Below, in pieces: positions 51,794 to 61,970 of a DNA stretch of 64,000 nucleotides. Below the pieces are notes generated by a model. That model was given only the letters and a program-made list of their open reading frames with translations, was not told the DNA's origin and did no database searches. The translations under genes were made by a program, and so were the position numbers. How positions within the stretch are numbered: position 1 is the stretch's first letter; every line of letters begins with the position of its first letter. This DNA comes from Vibrio ishigakensis (GTDB lineage: Bacteria > Pseudomonadota > Gammaproteobacteria > Enterobacterales > Vibrionaceae): contig NZ_AP024881.1 of the NCBI RefSeq assembly GCF_024347675.1, forward strand, positions 186,001 through 250,000. Reading direction: 5' to 3'.

Positions 51794-52099
51794 ATGGCTA
51801 AAGAATCTATGAAGGCACGCGAAGCTAAGCGTGCAAAACTAGTAGCTAAGTTCGCTGAAAAGCGTTCTGCACTAAAAAACATCATCAGCGATGTGAACGC
51901 ATCAGAAGAAGAGCGTTGGGAAGCAGTTCTTAAACTGCAATCTCTACCACGTGATTCAAGTGCATCACGTCAGCGTAACCGTTGCAACCAAACTGGTCGC
52001 CCACACGGTTACCTACGTAAATTCGGTCTAAGCCGTATCAAAGTTCGTGAAGCTTGCATGAAAGGCGAGATTCCTGGACTTCGTAAGGCTAGCTGGTAA
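51794..52099 (+). CDS. rpsN: 30S ribosomal protein S14
   Basis: A 101-residue protein of the 30S head, the long zinc-free (C-minus) form: the positions that hold zinc in the short form lack the CxxC pairs. It contains [19 protein letters not shown]. Confidence 0.99.
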   Translation: MAKESMKAREAKRAKLVAKFAEKRSALKNIISDVNASEEERWEAVLKLQSLPRDSSASRQRNRCNQTGRPHGYLRKFGLSRIKVREACMKGEIPGLRKASW

Positions 52100-52128
52100 T
52101 TGCCACTTAATCATTTGGAGTAAATCTT

Positions 52129-52521
52129 ATGAGCATGCAAGATCCGATTTCGGATATGCTGACCCGTCTTCGTAACGGTCAGGCAGCAAACAAAGTTGCT
52201 GTTAAAATGCCTTCTTCAAAGCTTAAAGTTGCAATCGCTACTTTGCTAAAGAACGAAGGTTACATCGTTGATTTCGCTGTTGAAGGCGAAGCAAAACCAG
52301 AGCTAGAAGTTACTCTTAAGTACTTCCAAGCAAAACCAGTAATCGAGCAAATCCAACGTGTTTCTCGTCCAGGTCTGCGCGTCTATAAAAATAAAGACAG
52401 CCTACCTTCTGTGATGGGTGGTTTGGGTATTGCTGTAGTGTCCACTTCCAAAGGTCTTATGACAGACCGTGCTGCTCGCAAAGCAGGTCTTGGTGGTGAG
52501 ATCATCTGCTACGTAGCTTAA
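52129..52521 (+). CDS. rpsH: 30S ribosomal protein S8
   Basis: A 130-residue primary binder of 16S rRNA and, in E. coli, the repressor of this operon. It starts [18 protein letters not shown] and ends GGEIICYVA. Confidence 0.99.
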   Translation: MSMQDPISDMLTRLRNGQAANKVAVKMPSSKLKVAIATLLKNEGYIVDFAVEGEAKPELEVTLKYFQAKPVIEQIQRVSRPGLRVYKNKDSLPSVMGGLGIAVVSTSKGLMTDRAARKAGLGGEIICYVA

Positions 52522-52533
52522 TAGGAGTAGAAT

Positions 52534-53067
52534 ATGTCTCGTGTTGCTAAAGCACCTGTCGCTATTCCAGCTGGCGTAGAGGTGAAAATTAACGGTCAAG
52601 AAGTGACTGTTAAAGGCCCTAAGGGTGAACTATCACGCGTTCTTAACGACGCGGCAGTAGTTTCACAGGAAGATAACGCTATTGTTTTCGCTCCTCGTGA
52701 AGGTATCGCTAAAGCTAACGCTCAAGCAGGTACTGCACGTGCACTAGTGAACAACATGGTTGTTGGTGTTACTGAAGGCTTTACTAAGAAACTGATCCTT
52801 AAGGGTGTTGGTTACCGTGCTGCTATCAAAGGCAACGCAGTAAACCTAACTCTAGGTTTCTCTCACCCAGTTGAGCACGAAGTGCCAGCGGGTATTAAAG
52901 CTGAATGTCCAAGCCAAACTGAAATCGTACTAACTGGTGCTGACAAGCAACTAGTTGGTCAGGTTGCGGCTGACATTCGTTCTTACCGTGAGCCTGAGCC
53001 TTATAAAGGTAAAGGTGTTCGTTACGCAGATGAATATGTGCGTACCAAAGAAGCTAAGAAGAAGTAA
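52534..53067 (+). CDS. rplF: 50S ribosomal protein L6
   Basis: A 177-residue protein near the factor-binding site with two related domains. The C-terminal block [21 protein letters not shown] in parts is typical. Confidence 0.99.
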   Translation: MSRVAKAPVAIPAGVEVKINGQEVTVKGPKGELSRVLNDAAVVSQEDNAIVFAPREGIAKANAQAGTARALVNNMVVGVTEGFTKKLILKGVGYRAAIKGNAVNLTLGFSHPVEHEVPAGIKAECPSQTEIVLTGADKQLVGQVAADIRSYREPEPYKGKGVRYADEYVRTKEAKKK

Positions 53068-53076
53068 GGTAACACT

Positions 53077-53430
53077 ATGGATAAGAAAGCATCTCGCATC
53101 CGTCGTGCTACACGTGCACGTCGTAAGATTGCTGAACTTCGTGTGAACCGTCTTGTAGTACACCGTACTCCTCGTCACGTATACGCACAGGTTATTGCAC
53201 CAAACGGCTCTGAGGTTATCGCAGCTGCTTCTACTGTAGAAAAAGCGATCCGTGAGCAAGTTAAGAACACTGGTAACGTAGACGCAGCTAAAGCAGTTGG
53301 TAAAGCTGTTGCAGAGCGTGCTCTTGAAAAAGGCATTGAATCTGTTGCGTTTGATCGTTCTGGTTTCCAATACCACGGTCGAGTAGCGGCGCTAGCAGAT
53401 TCTGCTCGCGAAGCTGGTCTTAAATTCTAA
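53077..53430 (+). CDS. rplR: 50S ribosomal protein L18
   Basis: A 117-residue 5S rRNA-binding protein, starting [17 protein letters not shown] and ending AREAGLKF. It lies 9 bp after rplF. Confidence 0.99.
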   Translation: MDKKASRIRRATRARRKIAELRVNRLVVHRTPRHVYAQVIAPNGSEVIAAASTVEKAIREQVKNTGNVDAAKAVGKAVAERALEKGIESVAFDRSGFQYHGRVAALADSAREAGLKF

Positions 53431-53444
53431 GGTAGGGTTGATCG

Positions 53445-53945
53445 ATGGCTAAAGAACAACAACAAACTTCAGATTTGCACGAAAAGCTAATCGCTGTTAA
53501 CCGTGTTTCTAAAACGGTTAAAGGTGGTCGAATCTTTAGTTTCACTGCACTAACAGTAGTTGGTGACGGTAATGGTCGCGTAGGTTTCGGTTACGGCAAA
53601 GCTCGTGAAGTACCTGCTGCGATTCAAAAAGCAATGGAAAAAGCGCGTCGTAACATGGTTACTGTTGCGCTAAACGAAGGTACTCTTCACCACGCGGTGA
53701 AAGGTCGTCACACTGGCTCTAAAGTTTACATGCAGCCAGCTGCGGAAGGTACAGGTATCATCGCCGGTGGTGCGATGCGTGCAGTACTAGAAGTTGTAGG
53801 TGTTCACAACGTACTTGCGAAAGCATACGGTTCAACGAACCCAATCAACATCGTTCGCGCGACTATCGATGGTTTGAGCGGCATGAAGTCTCCAGAGATG
53901 GTAGCTGCTAAACGTGGTCTAACTGTTGAAAATATTTCGGAGTAA
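53445..53945 (+). CDS. rpsE: 30S ribosomal protein S5
   Basis: A 166-residue protein with helicase-like role at the mRNA entry, containing [21 protein letters not shown] (in parts), the spectinomycin-relevant loop in wild-type form. Confidence 0.99.
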   Translation: MAKEQQQTSDLHEKLIAVNRVSKTVKGGRIFSFTALTVVGDGNGRVGFGYGKAREVPAAIQKAMEKARRNMVTVALNEGTLHHAVKGRHTGSKVYMQPAAEGTGIIAGGAMRAVLEVVGVHNVLAKAYGSTNPINIVRATIDGLSGMKSPEMVAAKRGLTVENISE

Positions 53946-53948
53946 ACC

Positions 53949-54125
53949 ATGGCAACTATTAAAGTAACTCAAACTAAAAGCTCAATCGGCCGCCTACCAA
54001 AGCACAAATTGTGCCTACGTGGTCTAGGCCTTCGTCGCATCAACCACACAGTAGAACTTGAAGACACGCCAGCAGTACGCGGCATGATCAACAAGGTTTA
54101 CTACATGGTTAAAGTTGAGGAGTAA
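53949..54125 (+). CDS. rpmD: 50S ribosomal protein L30
   Basis: A 58-residue protein, [20 protein letters not shown] at its start and MVKVEE at its end. It begins 3 bp after rpsE and ends 5 bp before rplO. Length and sequence match the family. Confidence 0.98.
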   Translation: MATIKVTQTKSSIGRLPKHKLCLRGLGLRRINHTVELEDTPAVRGMINKVYYMVKVEE

Positions 54126-54130
54126 TCAGA

Positions 54131-54565
54131 ATGCGTTTGAATACTCTAGCACCAGCTGCGGGTTCTAAGCCTTCTAAGAAGCGCGTAGGTCGTGGTATTG
54201 GTTCTGGCCTAGGTAAAACTGGTGGCCGTGGTCACAAAGGTCAAAAATCACGCTCGGGCGGTAAAGTTCGTGCAGGTTTCGAAGGTGGTCAAATGCCTTT
54301 GAAACAGCGTCTACCTAAATTCGGTTTCACTTCTCGTAAGAGCCTAGTGTCTGCTGAAGTTCGTCTAGCTGAGCTAGCGAAGGTATCTGGTGACGTTGTA
54401 GATCTAAACAGCCTTAAAGCTGCTAACGTAATCACTAAGAACATCGAATTTGTAAAAGTTGTTCTTTCTGGTGAAATTAACAAAGCAGTGACTGTTAAAG
54501 GTCTTCGCGTAACTAAAGGCGCTAAAGCTGCAATCGAAGCTGCCGGCGGTAAAATCGAAGAATAA
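54131..54565 (+). CDS. rplO: 50S ribosomal protein L15
   Basis: A 144-residue protein with the glycine-rich N-terminus [22 protein letters not shown] (in parts). It lies between rpmD and secY. Confidence 0.99.
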   Translation: MRLNTLAPAAGSKPSKKRVGRGIGSGLGKTGGRGHKGQKSRSGGKVRAGFEGGQMPLKQRLPKFGFTSRKSLVSAEVRLAELAKVSGDVVDLNSLKAANVITKNIEFVKVVLSGEINKAVTVKGLRVTKGAKAAIEAAGGKIEE

Positions 54566-54585
54566 TCTTCGCGGGAAAGGTACAG

Positions 54586-55920
54586 ATGGCTAAAAAACCA
54601 GGACAAGATTTTAGTAGTGCAAAAAGCGGCATGGCGGAATTGAAATCACGCCTACTATTCGTAATAGGCGCGTTGTTAGTATTTCGTGCAGGCTCTTTTG
54701 TGCCGATCCCTGGTATTGACGCAGCTGTCCTTGCCCAATTGTTGGAACAGCAGCAGGGCACCATCGTTGAAATGTTCAACATGTTCTCTGGTGGTGCACT
54801 GGAGCGTGCGTCTGTCTTGGCCCTAGGTATCATGCCGTATATTTCGGCATCGATTGTGGTCCAATTGCTAACCGTGGTTCATCCCGCTCTTGCAGAGCTT
54901 AAAAAAGAGGGTGAAGCTGGCCGTCGTAAGATCAGTCAGTACACACGTTACGGCACGCTAGTACTTGCAACATTCCAAGCTATCGGTATCGCAACAGGTC
55001 TACCGAACATGGTCGACAATCTGGTTGTTATCAACCAAACCATGTTCACCCTAATTGCTACCGTGAGTTTAGTAACCGGCACCATGTTCTTGATGTGGTT
55101 AGGTGAACAAATTACAGAGCGCGGAATTGGTAACGGTATTTCGTTAATCATCTTTGCAGGTATTGTTGCTGGATTGCCTTCAGCAGTTGGTCAAACAATT
55201 GAACAAGCGCGTCAAGGTGAATTGCACGTACTTCTTCTATTGTTGATCGCAGTATTGGCATTTGCTGTTATCTACTTTGTTGTATTCATGGAGCGTGGTC
55301 AGCGTCGTATCGTTGTTAACTACGCGAAGCGTCAACAAGGTCGTAAGGTATTTGCTGCGCAGAGCTCTCACTTGCCGTTGAAAATCAACATGGCTGGTGT
55401 TATCCCTGCAATCTTCGCATCGAGCATTATCTTGTTCCCAGGAACATTGGCTCAGTGGTTCGGTCAAAACGGTGAAAGCAGCACATTCGGTTGGTTAACT
55501 GATGTGTCACTTGCTCTAAGCCCAGGTCAGCCTCTGTATGTAATGCTTTATGCAGCTGCGATTATCTTCTTCTGTTTCTTCTACACGGCGTTGGTATTCA
55601 ACCCGCGTGAAACAGCAGATAACTTGAAGAAGTCTGGTGCTTTCGTACCCGGCATCCGCCCAGGAGAGCAGACAGCTAGATATATTGATAAAGTAATGAC
55701 TAGACTAACCCTTGCAGGTGCTCTATACATTACATTTATCTGTCTGATTCCCGAGTTCATGATGGTAGCGTGGAACGTACGTTTCTACTTCGGCGGTACC
55801 TCACTACTTATCGTAGTAGTGGTTATTATGGACTTTATGGCACAGGTACAGACTCATATGATGTCTCAGCAATATGATTCTGTGTTGAAGAAAGCTAATC
55901 TGAAGGGTTACGGTCGTTAA
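54586..55920 (+). CDS. secY: preprotein translocase subunit SecY
   Basis: A 444-residue inner membrane protein with ten membrane segments, forming the protein-conducting channel with SecE and SecG. Recognisable parts are [24 protein letters not shown] at the first segment, [22 protein letters not shown], and the cytoplasmic loop [11 protein letters not shown]. Placed in the spc operon as in most bacteria. Confidence 0.99.
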   Translation: MAKKPGQDFSSAKSGMAELKSRLLFVIGALLVFRAGSFVPIPGIDAAVLAQLLEQQQGTIVEMFNMFSGGALERASVLALGIMPYISASIVVQLLTVVHPALAELKKEGEAGRRKISQYTRYGTLVLATFQAIGIATGLPNMVDNLVVINQTMFTLIATVSLVTGTMFLMWLGEQITERGIGNGISLIIFAGIVAGLPSAVGQTIEQARQGELHVLLLLLIAVLAFAVIYFVVFMERGQRRIVVNYAKRQQGRKVFAAQSSHLPLKINMAGVIPAIFASSIILFPGTLAQWFGQNGESSTFGWLTDVSLALSPGQPLYVMLYAAAIIFFCFFYTALVFNPRETADNLKKSGAFVPGIRPGEQTARYIDKVMTRLTLAGALYITFICLIPEFMMVAWNVRFYFGGTSLLIVVVVIMDFMAQVQTHMMSQQYDSVLKKANLKGYGR

Positions 55921-55958
55921 TTCGACGGTAACTCCAGATCAAATTACGGAGTTTAGCA

Positions 55959-56072
55959 ATGAAAGTTCGTGCTTCCGTTAAAAAAATCTGCCGTAACTGT
56001 AAGATCATTAAGCGCAACGGTGTTGTGCGTGTGATCTGCAGTGAGCCAAAGCACAAACAGCGCCAAGGCTAA
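55959..56072 (+). CDS. rpmJ: 50S ribosomal protein L36
   Basis: A 37-residue zinc-ribbon protein, with CRNC, then CSEPKH supplying the zinc ligands, so it is the zinc-bearing form. It begins 38 bp after secY with CGGAG and ends the spc operon. Confidence 0.97.
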   Translation: MKVRASVKKICRNCKIIKRNGVVRVICSEPKHKQRQG

Positions 56073-56089
56073 TCCGCAGAAATTTTTAC

Positions 56090-56118
56090 TTGAAATACAG
56101 GGTGGGTTCGAGTACATT
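56090..56118 (+). promoter_or_regulatory. alpha operon promoter
   Basis: TTGAAA (56090-56095) and TACATT (56113-56118) are 17 bp apart, giving a start near 56125 and an rpsM leader of about 95 nt. Confidence 0.7.
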
Positions 56119-56124
56119 ACTCGG

Positions 56125-56219
56125 CCTACCTTTTGCGTGCAAAAGAAGTAGTATGCCGCCACGTATCCTAAACGGGCTTTGTGGCGGATAATTCTTTATG
56201 AAAGTACTAGGAGTGAATA
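56125..56219 (+). promoter_or_regulatory. alpha operon leader with S4-type pseudoknot element
   Basis: CCGCCAC (56156-56162) pairs with GTGGCGG (56181-56187), enclosing ATCCTAAACGGGCTTT, and is followed by CTAGGAGTGAATAG and the GTG start of rpsM. The segments correspond to the E. coli alpha mRNA leader, where S4 binds a pseudoknot and traps the ribosome. Conservation of the loop sequences supports the same control by rpsD product. Confidence 0.75.
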
Positions 56220-56576
56220 GTGGCCCGTATAGCAGGCATTAACATTCCTGATCACAAGCATTCTGTGATTGCTCTAACAGCAATCTACGGTATCGGTAAA
56301 ACTCGCGCTCAAGCTATCCTAGCTGAAGTGGGTATTGCTGAAGATGCTAAGATCAGTGAACTAACAGAACAGCAGATCGATCAACTGCGTGATGGTGTAG
56401 CTAAATACACTGTAGAAGGTGATCTACGTCGTGAAGTATCAATGAACATCAAGCGTCTTATGGACCTTGGCTGTTACCGTGGTCTTCGTCATCGTCGCAG
56501 TCTACCTCTACGTGGACAGCGTACTAAAACCAATGCTCGCACCCGTAAGGGTCCGCGTAAGCCGATCAAGAAATAA
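56220..56576 (+). CDS. rpsM: 30S ribosomal protein S13
   Basis: A 118-residue protein of the 30S head, bridging to the 50S. It starts at GTG, behind AGGAG, as in E. coli; [13 protein letters not shown] begins the protein. First gene of the alpha operon. Confidence 0.99.
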   Translation: MARIAGINIPDHKHSVIALTAIYGIGKTRAQAILAEVGIAEDAKISELTEQQIDQLRDGVAKYTVEGDLRREVSMNIKRLMDLGCYRGLRHRRSLPLRGQRTKTNARTRKGPRKPIKK

Positions 56577-56594
56577 TCGGAAGGGTAGAGTACA

Positions 56595-56984
56595 ATGGCA
56601 AAACAACCAACTCGCGCACGTAAACGCGTTCGCAAGCAAGTAGCTGATGGCGTAGCGCACATTCATGCTTCTTTCAACAACACAATCGTAACCATCACTG
56701 ACCGTCAAGGTAACGCACTAGCTTGGGCTACTGCAGGTGGTTCAGGTTTCCGTGGTTCTCGTAAGTCAACTCCGTTCGCAGCTCAGGTTGCAGCAGAGCG
56801 CGCTGGCGAAATGGCTAAAGAATATGGCCTAAAGAACTTGGAAGTTATGGTTAAGGGCCCAGGTCCAGGTCGTGAGTCAACTATCCGCGCACTAAACGCT
56901 GCTGGATACCGCATCACTAACATCGTTGATGCAACTCCGATCCCTCATAACGGTTGTCGTCCACCTAAGAAACGTCGCGTTTAA
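56595..56984 (+). CDS. rpsK: 30S ribosomal protein S11
   Basis: A 129-residue protein of the 30S platform, containing [16 protein letters not shown] and ending [13 protein letters not shown]. The Asn-Gly in PHNGC is an isoaspartate-prone site conserved in the family. Confidence 0.99.
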   Translation: MAKQPTRARKRVRKQVADGVAHIHASFNNTIVTITDRQGNALAWATAGGSGFRGSRKSTPFAAQVAAERAGEMAKEYGLKNLEVMVKGPGPGRESTIRALNAAGYRITNIVDATPIPHNGCRPPKKRRV

Positions 56985-57015
56985 GTTTCGTTTCTAGGAA
57001 TATTGGAGAAAGAAC

Positions 57016-57636
57016 ATGGCTAGATATTTGGGTCCTAAGCTAAAGCTTAGCCGTCGTGAAGGTACTGACTTATTCCTTAAGTCTGGTATCCGTGCGATCG
57101 ATACCAAGTGTAAAATTGATAACGCTCCAGGTGTACACGGCGCTCGTCGCGGTCGTCTATCTGAATATGGCGTTCAGCTTCGTGAGAAGCAAAAAGTTCG
57201 TCGTACTTACGGCGTTCTAGAAAAACAATTCCGTAACTACTACAAAGAAGCTGCTCGCCTTAAAGGCAACACAGGTGAAAACCTACTTCAGCTTCTTGAA
57301 GGTCGTCTTGATAACGTAGTTTACCGCATGGGCTTTGGCGCAACTCGCGCAGAAGCACGTCAGCTAGTTAGCCACAAAGCTATCCTAGTTAACGGTAAAG
57401 TTGTAAACGTTCCTTCATTCAAAGTTGCGGCAAACGACGTTGTTTCTATCCGTGAGAAGGCTAAAACCCAATCACGCATCAAAGCGGCTCTAGAAGTTGC
57501 TGAACAACGCGAAAAACCAACTTGGATTGAAGTAGATGGTAGCAAGATGGAAGGTACATTCAAGCGTATGCCTGAGCGTTCTGATCTATCAGCTGACATC
57601 AACGAACACCTGATCGTCGAACTTTACTCTAAGTAA
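57016..57636 (+). CDS. rpsD: 30S ribosomal protein S4
   Basis: A 206-residue assembly-initiating protein with an S4 RNA-binding domain ([21 protein letters not shown] region, about 96-118). It lacks the N-terminal zinc cysteines, so is the C-minus form. In E. coli it represses the alpha operon via the leader before rpsM. Confidence 0.99.
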   Translation: MARYLGPKLKLSRREGTDLFLKSGIRAIDTKCKIDNAPGVHGARRGRLSEYGVQLREKQKVRRTYGVLEKQFRNYYKEAARLKGNTGENLLQLLEGRLDNVVYRMGFGATRAEARQLVSHKAILVNGKVVNVPSFKVAANDVVSIREKAKTQSRIKAALEVAEQREKPTWIEVDGSKMEGTFKRMPERSDLSADINEHLIVELYSK

Positions 57637-57660
57637 GGTTTAAACTAAAGAGAGGACACA

Positions 57661-58653
57661 ATGCAGGGTTCTGTAACAGAATTTCTTAAGCCACGTCTAG
57701 TTGATATCGAACAGATCAACACGACACACGCAAAAGTAACTCTTGAGCCATTAGAGCGTGGTTTTGGCCACACTCTTGGTAATGCACTTCGCCGTATTCT
57801 TCTATCTTCTATGCCGGGTTGTGCCGTAACAGAAGTAGAGATCGAAGGCGTACTTCACGAGTACAGCACTAAAGAAGGCGTTCAAGAAGACATTCTTGAA
57901 ATCCTACTAAACCTTAAAGGTCTAGCTGTACGCGTTGCCGAAGGCAAAGATGAAGTGTTTATTACACTTAACAAATCAGGCTCAGGCCCTGTGGTTGCAG
58001 GTGACATCACCCATGATGGTGATGTAGAGATCGCTAACCCAGAACACGTTATCTGTCATCTAACTGATGACAACGCTGATATCGCTATGCGTATCAAAGT
58101 TGAACGTGGTCGTGGTTATGTTCCTGCTTCAGCTCGTATTCACACTGAAGAAGACGAGCGTCCAATCGGTCGCCTACTAGTTGACGCTACTTATAGCCCT
58201 GTAGACAAAATTGCTTACAGCGTTGAAGCGGCACGTGTAGAACAACGTACCGACCTGGACAAATTGGTTATCGATATGGAAACCAATGGCACTCTTGAAC
58301 CGGAAGAAGCTATCCGTCGTGCAGCAACTATTCTTGCTGAGCAATTGGATGCGTTCGTAGATCTTCGTGATGTACGTGTTCCAGAGAAAGAGGAAGAGAA
58401 GCCTGAATTCGATCCGATCCTACTGCGTCCTGTAGACGATCTTGAACTAACAGTTCGCTCTGCTAACTGTCTGAAAGCAGAAGCGATTCACTACATCGGT
58501 GATCTTGTACAGCGTACTGAGGTTGAGCTACTTAAAACGCCAAACCTTGGTAAAAAATCTCTTACCGAGATTAAAGACGTACTTGCATCACGTGGTCTTT
58601 CTCTGGGCATGCGCCTAGAAAATTGGCCGCCAGCGTCTATCGCTGAAGATTAA
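57661..58653 (+). CDS. rpoA: RNA polymerase subunit alpha
   Basis: A 330-residue subunit. The N-terminal domain (about 1-235, [26 protein letters not shown] in parts) dimerises and nucleates polymerase assembly, and the C-terminal domain (about 250-325, [22 protein letters not shown] in parts) contacts UP elements and activators such as CRP and OxyR, both encoded in this window. Confidence 0.99.
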   Translation: MQGSVTEFLKPRLVDIEQINTTHAKVTLEPLERGFGHTLGNALRRILLSSMPGCAVTEVEIEGVLHEYSTKEGVQEDILEILLNLKGLAVRVAEGKDEVFITLNKSGSGPVVAGDITHDGDVEIANPEHVICHLTDDNADIAMRIKVERGRGYVPASARIHTEEDERPIGRLLVDATYSPVDKIAYSVEAARVEQRTDLDKLVIDMETNGTLEPEEAIRRAATILAEQLDAFVDLRDVRVPEKEEEKPEFDPILLRPVDDLELTVRSANCLKAEAIHYIGDLVQRTEVELLKTPNLGKKSLTEIKDVLASRGLSLGMRLENWPPASIAED

Positions 58654-58679
58654 TCGATACTAGTTAGAAGGATTAGGTC

Positions 58680-59060
58680 ATGCGCCATCGTAAGAGTGGT
58701 CGTCAACTCAACCGCAACAGCTCACATCGCAAAGCGATGTTCAGCAACATGGCTAGCTCTCTAGTACGTCATGAAGTTATCAAGACTACTTTGCCAAAAG
58801 CAAAAGAGCTACGTCGCGTAGTTGAGCCTTTGATTACACTAGCTAAGACTGACAGTGTTGCTAACCGTCGTCTAGCATTTGCACGTACTCGTGATAACGA
58901 AGTAGTTGCAAAATTGTTTAACGAACTAGGTCCACGTTTTGCTGCTCGTCAGGGCGGTTACACTCGTATCCTAAAAGCTGGCTTCCGTGCTGGTGATAAA
59001 GCTCCAATGGCTTACATTGAGCTTGTAGATCGCCCAGCTGCTGAAGAAGCTGCTGAGTAA
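58680..59060 (+). CDS. rplQ: 50S ribosomal protein L17
   Basis: A 126-residue protein at the tunnel exit, starting [20 protein letters not shown]. Last gene of the alpha operon. Confidence 0.99.
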
Positions 59061-59077
59061 TCAGTTCGTAAGAACAC

Positions 59078-59107
59078 AAAAAGCCGAGCGTTAAGCTCGG
59101 CTTTTTT
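59078..59107. terminator. alpha operon terminator
   Basis: GCCGAGC (59083-59089) pairs with GCTCGGC (59095-59101) across GTTAA with flanking A and T runs. It can serve rplQ and the convergent DUF2780 gene. Confidence 0.9.
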
Positions 59108-59122
59108 GTGCCTGTAAAAAAC

Positions 59123-59611
59123 TTATCCCCAAAGACTAGTTAAAGAACCAAGTAAGCCATCACTAGCCCCCTGTGATGTTAGAAACTGCAGGATTAGTGG
59201 AGCAAATTGCGACACTAATGCCGGGTCTATACCTAAGCCCTCAAATGTACTCTTCACCGAATCCATGTTGGTAATCATATCGGTAAGGCCAGTCGAGCCA
59301 GTAAAGTTGCTTAATCCCGGGATTAAAGAGCTCAATTCGCTAGATTGACTGTCTGAGAGTTGCGACTGTGCAAGGGATAACAGTGCGCCCGCACCACCCG
59401 CTGCTTGGGTAGGCGTGACATCAAGTTCGCTGGTAAGAAGATCGGTTAATGGTGTACTTTGTGCCGCATTGATCTGTTCGTTTACTGAATTGGCTAAAGC
59501 GCTAAGGTCCGTCTTCTTCTCCTCTTCATCAGAATCAAATAGACCAAAAAAAGCGAAGCTGGGTGCACTAAACACCACTGAAGCAATAACTGGAAGCATC
59601 CACCCTTTCAT
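59123..59611 (-). CDS. secreted DUF2780 family protein
   Basis: A 162-residue protein with a signal peptide (about 1-20, cleavage after SFA), then an acidic stretch DSDEEEKKTD and a low-complexity Ser/Leu/Thr-rich body with LTSELDVTPTQAAGGAGALLSLAQ (in parts), the DUF2780 (VcgC/VcgE) hallmark. Probably periplasmic or outer surface; function unknown. It stands alone between the alpha operon and metY, with a GGAG site before the ATG. Confidence 0.85.
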   Translation of the reverse strand: MKGWMLPVIASVVFSAPSFAFFGLFDSDEEEKKTDLSALANSVNEQINAAQSTPLTDLLTSELDVTPTQAAGGAGALLSLAQSQLSDSQSSELSSLIPGLSNFTGSTGLTDMITNMDSVKSTFEGLGIDPALVSQFAPLILQFLTSQGASDGLLGSLTSLWG

Positions 59612-59682
59612 TAGTAACTCCTGTAAACCTATTATTTTTAGATGGACTATAAGTCTAGGCGAGGATCACGGGCGTTGCTGTT

Positions 59683-59707
59683 AAAAAAACGGCGCTTAAA
59701 GCGCCGT
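59683..59707 (-). terminator. terminator of the O-acetylhomoserine sulfhydrylase gene
   Basis: On the minus strand ACGGCGC, a TTTAA loop and GCGCCGT (59707-59689) are followed by seven T (59689-59683). Confidence 0.88.
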
Positions 59708-59713
59708 TGGTAG

Positions 59714-60982
59714 TTATTGGTTTAGTGCCTGATCTAGGTCCGCCAAGATATCATCGATATGTTCTATACCTACCGATAGACGAATCATTTCCGGGCTTAC
59801 GCCGGCACTCTTTTGCTCGTCTTCATTCAACTGGCGGTGGGTCGTAGACGCAGGGTGGCATGCTAGTGATTTAGCATCACCTATATTCACAAGGCGTTTA
59901 AAGATCTGTAGTGCGTCATAGAACTTAACGCCGGCTTCATATCCTTCTTTGAGGCCAAATGAAAGGATACTAGAAGGCTTGCCCTGCATGTATTTCTTAG
60001 ACAGTTCATAGTACTCAGAGCTCTCAAGACCCGCATAGCTTACCCAACTTACTTTAGGGTGGTTTTGTAGGAACTCGGCTACCTTAGCGGCGTTCTCGCA
60101 GTGGCGTTCCATACGAAGTGATAGGGTTTCCAGACCCTGCATCAGCAAGAAAGCATTCATCGGCGATAATGCAGAACCAGTATTACGCAGTGGTACAGTG
60201 CGAGCGCGGCCGATAAATGCAGCTTCAGCGAATGCCTCGGTATACACCACGCCATGGTATGACGGTTCTGGCTGGTTAAACTCAGGAAATTTATCTGGAT
60301 AGTTTGCCCAAGGGAATTTACCTGAGTCGATGATCATTCCGCCTAAGGTTGTGCCGTGACCACCCACATACTTTGTTAGGGAGTGAACTACAATATCTGC
60401 GCCGTGCTCGATCGGTTTACATACTGCAGGTGTTGCGACTGTATTATCTACAATTACCGGTACGCCTTTAGCATGGGCAATATCTGCGATACCTGCAATA
60501 TCAGCAATATTGCCTGCTGGGTTGCCGATAGATTCACAGTAAACCGCCTTAGTATTGTCATCAATCAGCTCAGCCAAGGCTTCAGGACTATCATCTTTTG
60601 CAAATCTTACATCAATACCAAGGCTTGGAAGCATATGGGCGAACAGTGTATAGGTGCCACCATAAAGCTGAGGCGTGGATACGATGTTGTCACCGTTATG
60701 GGCCAGAGTCAGAATTGCATAGTGAATCGCAGATGAACCTGCACTAACTGCAAGACCCGCCAAGCCGCCTTCAAGGGCCGCCATACGCTTCTCCAGCACA
60801 TCGTTAGTTGGGTTCATGATTCGGCTGTAGATGTTGCCGGGCACCGCTAGGTCGAAGAGGTCTGCACCGTGTTGGGCATCATCAAACTCATAAGCTACGG
60901 TTTGATAGATAGGAGTTGCACAAGACTTGGTTGTTGGGTCCGTCTCATAGCCAAAATGGATAGCCAGAGTTTCGTCTTTCAT
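59714..60982 (-). CDS. metY: O-acetylhomoserine sulfhydrylase
   Basis: A 422-residue PLP enzyme of the Cys/Met metabolism family. The PLP lysine is Lys204 in HSLTKYVGGHG, and the N-terminus ETLAIHFGYETDPTTKSCATPIYQT (in parts) is that of O-acetylhomoserine (thiol)-lyase. It makes homocysteine directly from O-acetylhomoserine and sulfide. The ATG at 60982 is behind AAGGAAGG; the open frame continues upstream without homology. Whether this replaces or supplements the metB-metC route cannot be told from the window. No SAM riboswitch or MetJ box was seen. Confidence 0.9.
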   Translation of the reverse strand: MKDETLAIHFGYETDPTTKSCATPIYQTVAYEFDDAQHGADLFDLAVPGNIYSRIMNPTNDVLEKRMAALEGGLAGLAVSAGSSAIHYAILTLAHNGDNIVSTPQLYGGTYTLFAHMLPSLGIDVRFAKDDSPEALAELIDDNTKAVYCESIGNPAGNIADIAGIADIAHAKGVPVIVDNTVATPAVCKPIEHGADIVVHSLTKYVGGHGTTLGGMIIDSGKFPWANYPDKFPEFNQPEPSYHGVVYTEAFAEAAFIGRARTVPLRNTGSALSPMNAFLLMQGLETLSLRMERHCENAAKVAEFLQNHPKVSWVSYAGLESSEYYELSKKYMQGKPSSILSFGLKEGYEAGVKFYDALQIFKRLVNIGDAKSLACHPASTTHRQLNEDEQKSAGVSPEMIRLSVGIEHIDDILADLDQALNQ

Positions 60983-61084
60983 CGTAGTTCCTTCCTTAGT
61001 TAGAGCATATTTGTCCGCGAAAACATAAACATGGCATGCTTTAACCAAAAAGAACAACTGGAGTTTTTGAATTTAGAGATTGCA

Positions 61085-61114
61085 TAAAAAAACGGCCTCA
61101 ATGAGACCGTTTTT
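61085..61114 (-). terminator. terminator of fklB
   Basis: On the minus strand ACGGTCTCA and TGAGGCCGT pair with one U-G, followed by seven T. It sits between fklB and metY. Confidence 0.85.
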
Positions 61115-61135
61115 AGAGTAGTTTTCGAGATTGAA

Positions 61136-61756
61136 TTACAGGATGTCTAGTAGTTCAACTTCGAATACAAGAGCAGCAAATGGAGGGATCGCTGCACCAG
61201 CGCCGCGCTCACCGTATGCTAGGTCTTGTGGGATGTATAGCTTCCACTTAGAACCAACAGGCATTAGTTGAAGTGCTTCAACCCAACCTTTGATTACGCC
61301 AGTTACTGGGAACTCAGCTGGTTGACCGCGAGATACAGAGCTGTCGAATACAGTACCGTCAGTTAGTTCACCGTGGTAGTGAACACGTACTTGCTTGTCT
61401 GAAGTTGGGATTTCACCGTTACCTTCAACTAGCACTTCGTATTGAAGGCCAGACTCAAGTACAGTTACTTCTGAACGTAGCGCGTTGTCTTTTAGGAAAG
61501 CTTCGCCGTCAGCAGCTGCAGCTTTAGCCGCTTCTGCACGTGCTGCTTCAACGCGAGTGTGTAGCTCTTGAAGAGCTTCGTTGATTTCGTCTACAGCGAT
61601 AGCTGGTTGATCACCAGTTAGAGCAGTTGCGATACCTGCAGCGATAGCGTCAACGTTTAGACCTTCTAGGCCACTGCCAGCAAGTTGCTGACCCATTTGT
61701 AGGCCGATACCGTAGCTAGCTTTTTGCTCTACAGTTTCGAATTTTACTTCAGACAT
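61136..61756 (-). CDS. fklB: FKBP22-type peptidyl-prolyl isomerase
   Basis: A 206-residue isomerase without a signal peptide. An N-terminal helical dimerisation domain (about 1-90) precedes the FKBP domain (about 100-206, [29 protein letters not shown] in parts, and [24 protein letters not shown]). Predicted to be cytosolic, as in E. coli FklB. It is the third FKBP in the window beside slyD and fkpA. Divergent from the oapA-like gene. Confidence 0.93.
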   Translation of the reverse strand: MSEVKFETVEQKASYGIGLQMGQQLAGSGLEGLNVDAIAAGIATALTGDQPAIAVDEINEALQELHTRVEAARAEAAKAAAADGEAFLKDNALRSEVTVLESGLQYEVLVEGNGEIPTSDKQVRVHYHGELTDGTVFDSSVSRGQPAEFPVTGVIKGWVEALQLMPVGSKWKLYIPQDLAYGERGAGAAIPPFAALVFEVELLDIL

Positions 61757-61970
61757 GATTGTCTCTCTTCAGTGTTTAGCGAAACGGCAAGCATACCAGT
61801 TTCAGACTATGTTTGAAATTCCGCTGACTATGAATGATTCAAAAGCATTAACTTGGGTAAGTTTTTCGTGAAATTCGACCTAAAATAGCACTTAGAAATA
61901 GTTTGTTTGTATTCAATGATTTAATTTTTATATATGCTGATAGTTAAGGAATTCTCTAGGGAAATAAGGA

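Noticed and set aside
60983..61080. Possible SAM riboswitch or MetJ box upstream of metY
   Set aside because: No conserved riboswitch core and no AGACGTCT-like repeats were found in the 98 bp leader region.
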